A stretch of DNA of 64,000 nucleotides. It comes from an uncultured Bacilli bacterium (GTDB lineage Bacteria > Bacillota_I > Bacilli_A > RF39 > UBA660). The stretch is from NCBI GenBank assembly GCA_910579455.1, contig CAJTUT010000004.1, forward strand, positions 11,775-75,774, read 5' to 3'. Both the position numbers and the translations under genes were made by a program. Under the pieces are notes generated by a model. The model saw only the letters and a program-made list of their open reading frames with translations, searched no databases and had not been told where the DNA came from. The stretch's first letter is position 1. The number at the start of each line of letters is the position of its first letter. Shown here piece by piece: positions 60,451 to 64,000 of the stretch.

Positions 60451-61461
60451 ATGGATAAGAAGAAAGAAACAATAGATGAGGATATGAGCAAAACTTTTGT
60501 GGGAGAAATTAATCAAAAGTCAGCAATTGCAAGTGATAATACAGTTACATTAGAAAACCTGATTTCTTCGGAAGTTAAAGAAACACCACGACCTGTAGAA
60601 AGCCAGATAATACAAAAAATAGAAGAACAATCAGGTCAATCGGAACCTAATAAAAAAAAGAAAAGAAATCCATTTCTTATAATCTTGTTAATGCTTTTTG
60701 CTTTTGCTTTAGGCGGAATAGGAACTTATTATTATTTTGAGATTTATCATACAAAAGAAGAGATTTCATCAAATAATAACGAAGTCCAGGAAGAAACTGA
60801 AAAAGATGAGGAAGAACTAAATCCCGATGGAGTCTTTATTACAAATTTGATTGAAAGATATGATGCTTATGTTATAACAAATTGTGAGATATATGAAAGT
60901 CTATATAATAAAAAATCACGTGTGGTAAGTGAACTAGATAAAGAAGAAATTAAATATTTAGTAGCAAAAGAAGCACTTAATATAAACAGGGGAAAAAATC
61001 CAACATATTTTAGTAGTGAGGATTTTCATAAGGCTGCTATTAGACTATTTGGTACAAATTTAACGATAGAGGATGGAAATATTAATTTGTATCCTAATGT
61101 AGAAGGTGCTATTTTTACATACGATAAAGAAAATAATCAATATACCTATAAAGCACCAGAAGTGGGTGGAACTACTACTTATACTATGGAACGAAAAAAC
61201 ATAAAAGCTATTAGAAACGAAGAATCATTAGAGGTAACTGTCGCTATTGCAATATTAGATTCTAATACTAAAAAAATATACAGGGGATATAATTCTAAAG
61301 CTACTGATGGTTCTTTGGGAATTGAAGAAGTAGAAGGATTCACTACGGATACTTTTACAATGGATAAGGATTATTCTAAACTAGACCAATACCGATACAC
61401 ATTTGATTATGATACTACTAATGATAATTATGTATTAACTAGTATTGAGTTAGTGAAGTAG
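60451..61461 (+). CDS. Single-pass membrane protein, function unknown
   Basis: The 336-residue protein has a polar cytoplasmic N-terminus of about 70 residues rich in Glu, Lys and Thr, a basic stop (NKKKKRNP), one membrane helix (about residues 75-97), an acidic linker (EEETEKDEEEL-type) and an extracytoplasmic beta-rich domain (about 125-336). I do not recognise the family. The layout (type II membrane protein with a soluble outer domain) is common for envelope proteins in this lineage. AAAGGAGAATAAAA precedes the ATG. It interrupts the usual tsf-frr neighbourhood. Confidence 0.75.
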   Translation: MDKKKETIDEDMSKTFVGEINQKSAIASDNTVTLENLISSEVKETPRPVESQIIQKIEEQSGQSEPNKKKKRNPFLIILLMLFAFALGGIGTYYYFEIYHTKEEISSNNNEVQEETEKDEEELNPDGVFITNLIERYDAYVITNCEIYESLYNKKSRVVSELDKEEIKYLVAKEALNINRGKNPTYFSSEDFHKAAIRLFGTNLTIEDGNINLYPNVEGAIFTYDKENNQYTYKAPEVGGTTTYTMERKNIKAIRNEESLEVTVAIAILDSNTKKIYRGYNSKATDGSLGIEEVEGFTTDTFTMDKDYSKLDQYRYTFDYDTTNDNYVLTSIELVK

Positions 61462-61563
61462 GACCCTTTTTACTTTTTCTTTATTTTATTACATGAATAT
61501 ATTATAATAATAAATAGATAAGACATGAGAATAAATTTAATAGGAAATAGGAGGAATGAAATA

Positions 61564-62097
61564 ATGATAACTGAAATAAGGGAAAAAATGGAAAAATCGA
61601 TTGATTCCTATGAACAAAGACTAAAAACGGTAAGAGCAGGCAGAGCAAATCCATCTAGTTTGGATGGTGTTTCAGTAAATTACTATGGGACCATCACTCC
61701 CTTAAAACAATTGGCAACTATATCTGTGCCAGAGGCTACTCAGCTATTGATAAAGCCATTTGATAAAGGCTGCCTAAAGGATATTGAAAAGGCAATCTTC
61801 GAATCTAACTTGGGTTATACTCCAAATAATGATGGCGAAACAATTAGAATTGTAATTCCTGCACTTACAGAAGAAAGAAGAAAAGAGTTAATCAAACAAG
61901 TAAAAGCAATTGCAGAAGATACAAAGGTATCTATTAGAAATGCTAGACATGAAGGAATTGATCGAGCAAAAAAACTAGAACTCCCTGAAGATGAACTAAA
62001 GCAAACAGAAAAAGAAATTCAAGACTTAGTTAACGAATATAATAAAAAAATCGATACACTGTTAAAAGAAAAAGAGCAAGAACTTCTTACTGTATAG
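61564..62097 (+). CDS. frr: Ribosome recycling factor
   Basis: The 177-residue factor splits post-termination ribosomes together with EF-G. The family pattern is clear: LKTVRAGRANPSSLDGVSVNYYGTITPLKQLATISVPEA, then NDGETIRIVIPALTEERRKELIKQVK and ARHEGIDRAKKLELPEDELKQTEKEIQ. The ATG at 61564 follows ATAGGAGGAATGAAATA; the earlier in-frame start would contain that Shine-Dalgarno and is rejected. Confidence 0.97.
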   Translation: MITEIREKMEKSIDSYEQRLKTVRAGRANPSSLDGVSVNYYGTITPLKQLATISVPEATQLLIKPFDKGCLKDIEKAIFESNLGYTPNNDGETIRIVIPALTEERRKELIKQVKAIAEDTKVSIRNARHEGIDRAKKLELPEDELKQTEKEIQDLVNEYNKKIDTLLKEKEQELLTV

Positions 62098-62110
62098 ATA
62101 TTAAAAAATA

Positions 62111-62139
62111 TTGACAAAAATTTCCCTCTATGTTATAAT
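62111..62139 (+). promoter_or_regulatory. Consensus promoter of the gene at 62167
   Basis: TTGACA (62111-62116), a 17-bp spacer and TATAAT (62134-62139); both hexamers are perfect. Confidence 0.88.
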
Positions 62140-62166
62140 AACTAACAATTTAAAGGGGGATTTTTT

Positions 62167-63339
62167 ATGTTAAGAAATAAGAAAGAGCAGCAAAAAATTT
62201 TATTAGAACAATTTTTTAAATCTTATGAGATTTATTATGGAGAAGACTCCACTATTTGTCTAATTAATGATATTCTGATGGAAGAACAGATCGACTTTTT
62301 ACCAGAACAATTGCAACAAATAAGCAAAAAAAGATTAAGGCGTATATTATCTGATATGATAAAAAAAGATTGGAATAAAACTAAGAATTTACCAGAGTAT
62401 GAATTAAAACCATTAAATAAATATATACATGTCAAGATCTCTAAAAAAAGAGTTGCTTGTGCAAGTTTAATTTCTGCAGTCACACTTGCATCCATTATAA
62501 GTATAGGTGCTATAACCGGGAAAGCAAAACAAGGTCAACAGGTAGGATCTGTAAGGGGGTTAGAACTGTATAATGAAGCAACAGACCAAAATATAGAGAG
62601 CTATACATTAAATAAAGAAGAAAAAAGTGGGACAATTAAACCAGAAAGTATATTATCAGATAACTCCCAATCCGAAAATAAGAAAACTAGCTTGGAAGAA
62701 TCATTAGAAACAAGTGCTGAACTTACTGCTGAGAATCATGCCAGTAAAGAAGATTCTTCTATAAATAATGAGAACAATCTTGAGCAGAAGGATGAGATGG
62801 TTAAAGCTATTGATAGGAGTAAAGATCCAGTTGAAGAGATAGTATCTGTAAATACAACAAAAGATGTATTAAAATTATTCAATAGGGAATTAAGAGGAAA
62901 AAAACTAACAGAAAAGGATTTAAAAATTATGTCTCAGGTGGATGAGGACTTAATGATTATTCAATCAGAAGGAGAAAATTATAATCAAATCACCAAGGAC
63001 TATATCGTTACAACCGAAGAGGATGGAACGATTAAAATAGTACATAGTATGACCAATATTGAAAAAGATTTTTTAACGAATCAAAAAATTAATAGTATTC
63101 CTAATCTAGTTGATTTTACTACAGTAAGCGATTTTATTGAAAATAATAATATTGAAAAATCAGGATATAAATTATCTAAAAATACTTTTTGGGGTTATAA
63201 AGATATGCAAGAGATGGATGAGATATATGGAACAGAAGTTGTTAGCTGTATTCAAAAGTATGGTCTTCCAATTCCAGTTTATCAAGCAAAAGATTTTAAA
63301 CAAGATACAAGTAAAAATACTTCTTATCAAAAAAAATAA
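62167..63339 (+). CDS. Membrane protein with cytoplasmic N-terminal helical domain, function unknown
   Basis: The 390-residue protein is not recognised. It has a charged helical cytoplasmic N-terminus (about residues 1-95) with KKRLRRILSDMIKK, one membrane segment (about 97-117, ASLISAVTLASIISIGAI), then a long low-complexity Ser/Glu/Asn/Thr-rich stretch (about 140-225) and a folded C-terminal part ending in Lys. The architecture recalls anti-sigma-like or envelope-sensing proteins, but no such domain is seen. A perfect promoter and AAAGGGGGATTTTTT before the ATG suggest high expression. Confidence 0.75.
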   Translation: MLRNKKEQQKILLEQFFKSYEIYYGEDSTICLINDILMEEQIDFLPEQLQQISKKRLRRILSDMIKKDWNKTKNLPEYELKPLNKYIHVKISKKRVACASLISAVTLASIISIGAITGKAKQGQQVGSVRGLELYNEATDQNIESYTLNKEEKSGTIKPESILSDNSQSENKKTSLEESLETSAELTAENHASKEDSSINNENNLEQKDEMVKAIDRSKDPVEEIVSVNTTKDVLKLFNRELRGKKLTEKDLKIMSQVDEDLMIIQSEGENYNQITKDYIVTTEEDGTIKIVHSMTNIEKDFLTNQKINSIPNLVDFTTVSDFIENNNIEKSGYKLSKNTFWGYKDMQEMDEIYGTEVVSCIQKYGLPIPVYQAKDFKQDTSKNTSYQKK

Positions 63340-63375
63340 TATAAATTAAAAAGTCAAGTGCAACAAAATGAATAG

Positions 63376-63533
63376 TCTATAAAGGTAGTTTATGCCGAGA
63401 AAACTTTTGACAATAGGCAGGACAAATTCGCCATACTTTGGCAATATTTCTTTTATGAAATATTGCCTTTTTAAATAAGAATTGGTTCTGGGTCCCTGTT
63501 GTCAAAAGGAAATTGGAATAACTACCTATAAAC
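63376..63533. repeat. Nested inverted repeats at an IS end
   Basis: Two outer blocks (63376-63393 and 63404-63421) recur inverted at 63518-63533 and 63494-63509: CTTTTGACAATAGG versus CCTGTTGTCAAAAG, and TATAAAGGTAGTTTAT versus ATAACTACCTATAA. Between them, GGCAATATTTC (63440-63450) and GAAATATTGCC (63457-63467) form a perfect 11-bp terminator stem. The right-hand block overlaps the end of the transposase gene, as expected of an IS terminal repeat. Confidence 0.65.
63440..63473 (+). terminator. Terminator hairpin
   Basis: A perfect 11-bp stem with a TTTTAT loop, followed by TTTTT. It would end the transcript of the membrane protein gene at 62167. Confidence 0.85.
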
Positions 63534-64000
63534 AATTAATCTTTTCTTGTAACTTGTAAAGTTTGTTTAATATAGATTTATCATCAAACTCTTCTTGTAA
63601 AGCTTCAAGAGGAGTCTTATAATTTAATATTTTTCTTGGATAATTATTCATCCAGTTAGCTATTTTATTAATATCATCAGTTGAATAATTTTCAATTAAA
63701 GTTTTTTTGGGAATAAAGTATCTAATCATACTATTATGTTTTTCATTTGTGCCTTTTTCTCCAGAACAGTAAGGGTGGCAAAAATAGATTTTAGTTTTAG
63801 TATCTTTAATAATGGATAAGAAGTCTGAAAACTCTGTACCATTGTCAGTGGTAATAGATTTAAAGATCTTATTATAATTTGTTTTCAAAAACTCTTTTAT
63901 TTGATTAAATTTATAAACTACTTCTTCAGCCGTTTTACATTTTAACCTGAAAATAATTTCAAATCTTGTTTTTCGTTCAGTTAAAGTCATTAAGCATTCA
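63526..64000 (-). mobile_element. IS30-family transposase, partial (runs off the window)
   Basis: The minus-strand frame stays open to the window edge (upstream of the ATG at 63990 it continues as ECL-), so the N-terminus lies outside. The visible part has the rve/DDE catalytic core: MTLTERKTRFEIIFRL, ITTDNGTEFSDF with the second Asp, and CHPYCSGEKGTNEKHNSMIRYFIPK with the catalytic Glu, then NNYPRKILNYKTPLEAL at the end, all typical of IS30. It appears intact, unlike the remnant at 28436, and belongs to a different IS30 subgroup. Confidence 0.9.

Overview
The window is chromosomal DNA from a very AT-rich, low-GC Gram-positive bacterium (Bacillota, class Bacilli). Gene content and order follow Bacillus subtilis in several blocks: tmcAL-yceD-rpmF; rpsU-yqeY-yqfC-yqfD-ybeY-dgkA-cdd-era-yqzL-recO-glycyl-tRNA synthetase; infC-rpmI-rplT; rpsB-tsf-frr; gerE-gerM. 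Many ATGA start/stop overlaps (tmcAL/gmk, cdd/era) only make sense if TGA is a stop, so the code is standard and this is not a Mycoplasma. Compact genes plus pilin-like and TasA-like surface proteins suggest a host-associated relative of Erysipelotrichales or the uncultured RF39-type Bacilli; that placement is inference. Sporulation genes (spoIIIAH, gerE, gerM, yqfC, yqfD) suggest an endospore-forming ancestry or lifestyle.

Layout. 1-3.0 kb: tail of a secreted protein, then tRNA modification, guanylate kinase, YceD and L32. 3.0-5.7 kb: decayed DNA with a histidine-phosphatase remnant and a surface-protein gene broken by one stop codon. 6.1-11.5 kb: addB-addA recombination nuclease. 11.6-18.5 kb: a membrane thioredoxin-like protein and a 2135-residue secreted repeat protein whose cysteines are almost all paired. 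18.5-28.2 kb: M23 peptidase, pyrophosphatase, DUF368/UppP undecaprenyl-phosphate recycling pair, CmpB-like protein, phosphohexomutase, HelD and two small proteins. 28.2-29.1 kb: IS30 remnant. 29.2-41.5 kb: prepilin-like protein, endonuclease IV, class B PBP, surface protein, L33, EF-P, an SDR/PLP-enzyme pair, WG-repeat protein, then spoIIIAH-gerE-gerM. 42.1 kb: tRNA-Arg. 42.3-45.5 kb: bacteriocin cassette. 45.6-54.9 kb: the rpsU-to-glyQS block, with a T-box. 55-56.3 kb: a free-standing repeat protein and a pseudogene. 56.3-62.1 kb: translation genes infC, rpmI, rplT, rpsB, tsf and frr with two extracytoplasmic proteins inserted. 62.1-64 kb: a membrane protein and a partial IS30 transposase.

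Most noteworthy. (1) Ribosomal proteins L20 and S2 both end in a nearly identical SAP/Rho-N-like tail. (2) L32 carries an N-terminal extension that looks like the Prp-protease site of Firmicutes L27. (3) A compact two-peptide double-glycine bacteriocin locus lies at 42.6-45.5 kb; each predicted mature peptide has a single cysteine, and a 28-residue membrane ORF overlaps the end. (4) A cysteine-paired giant repeat protein is encoded next to a thioredoxin-like protein. (5) Two copies of a conserved promoter element occur, one with a nine-G tract between -35 and -10. All family assignments come from reading motifs; no database search was run.
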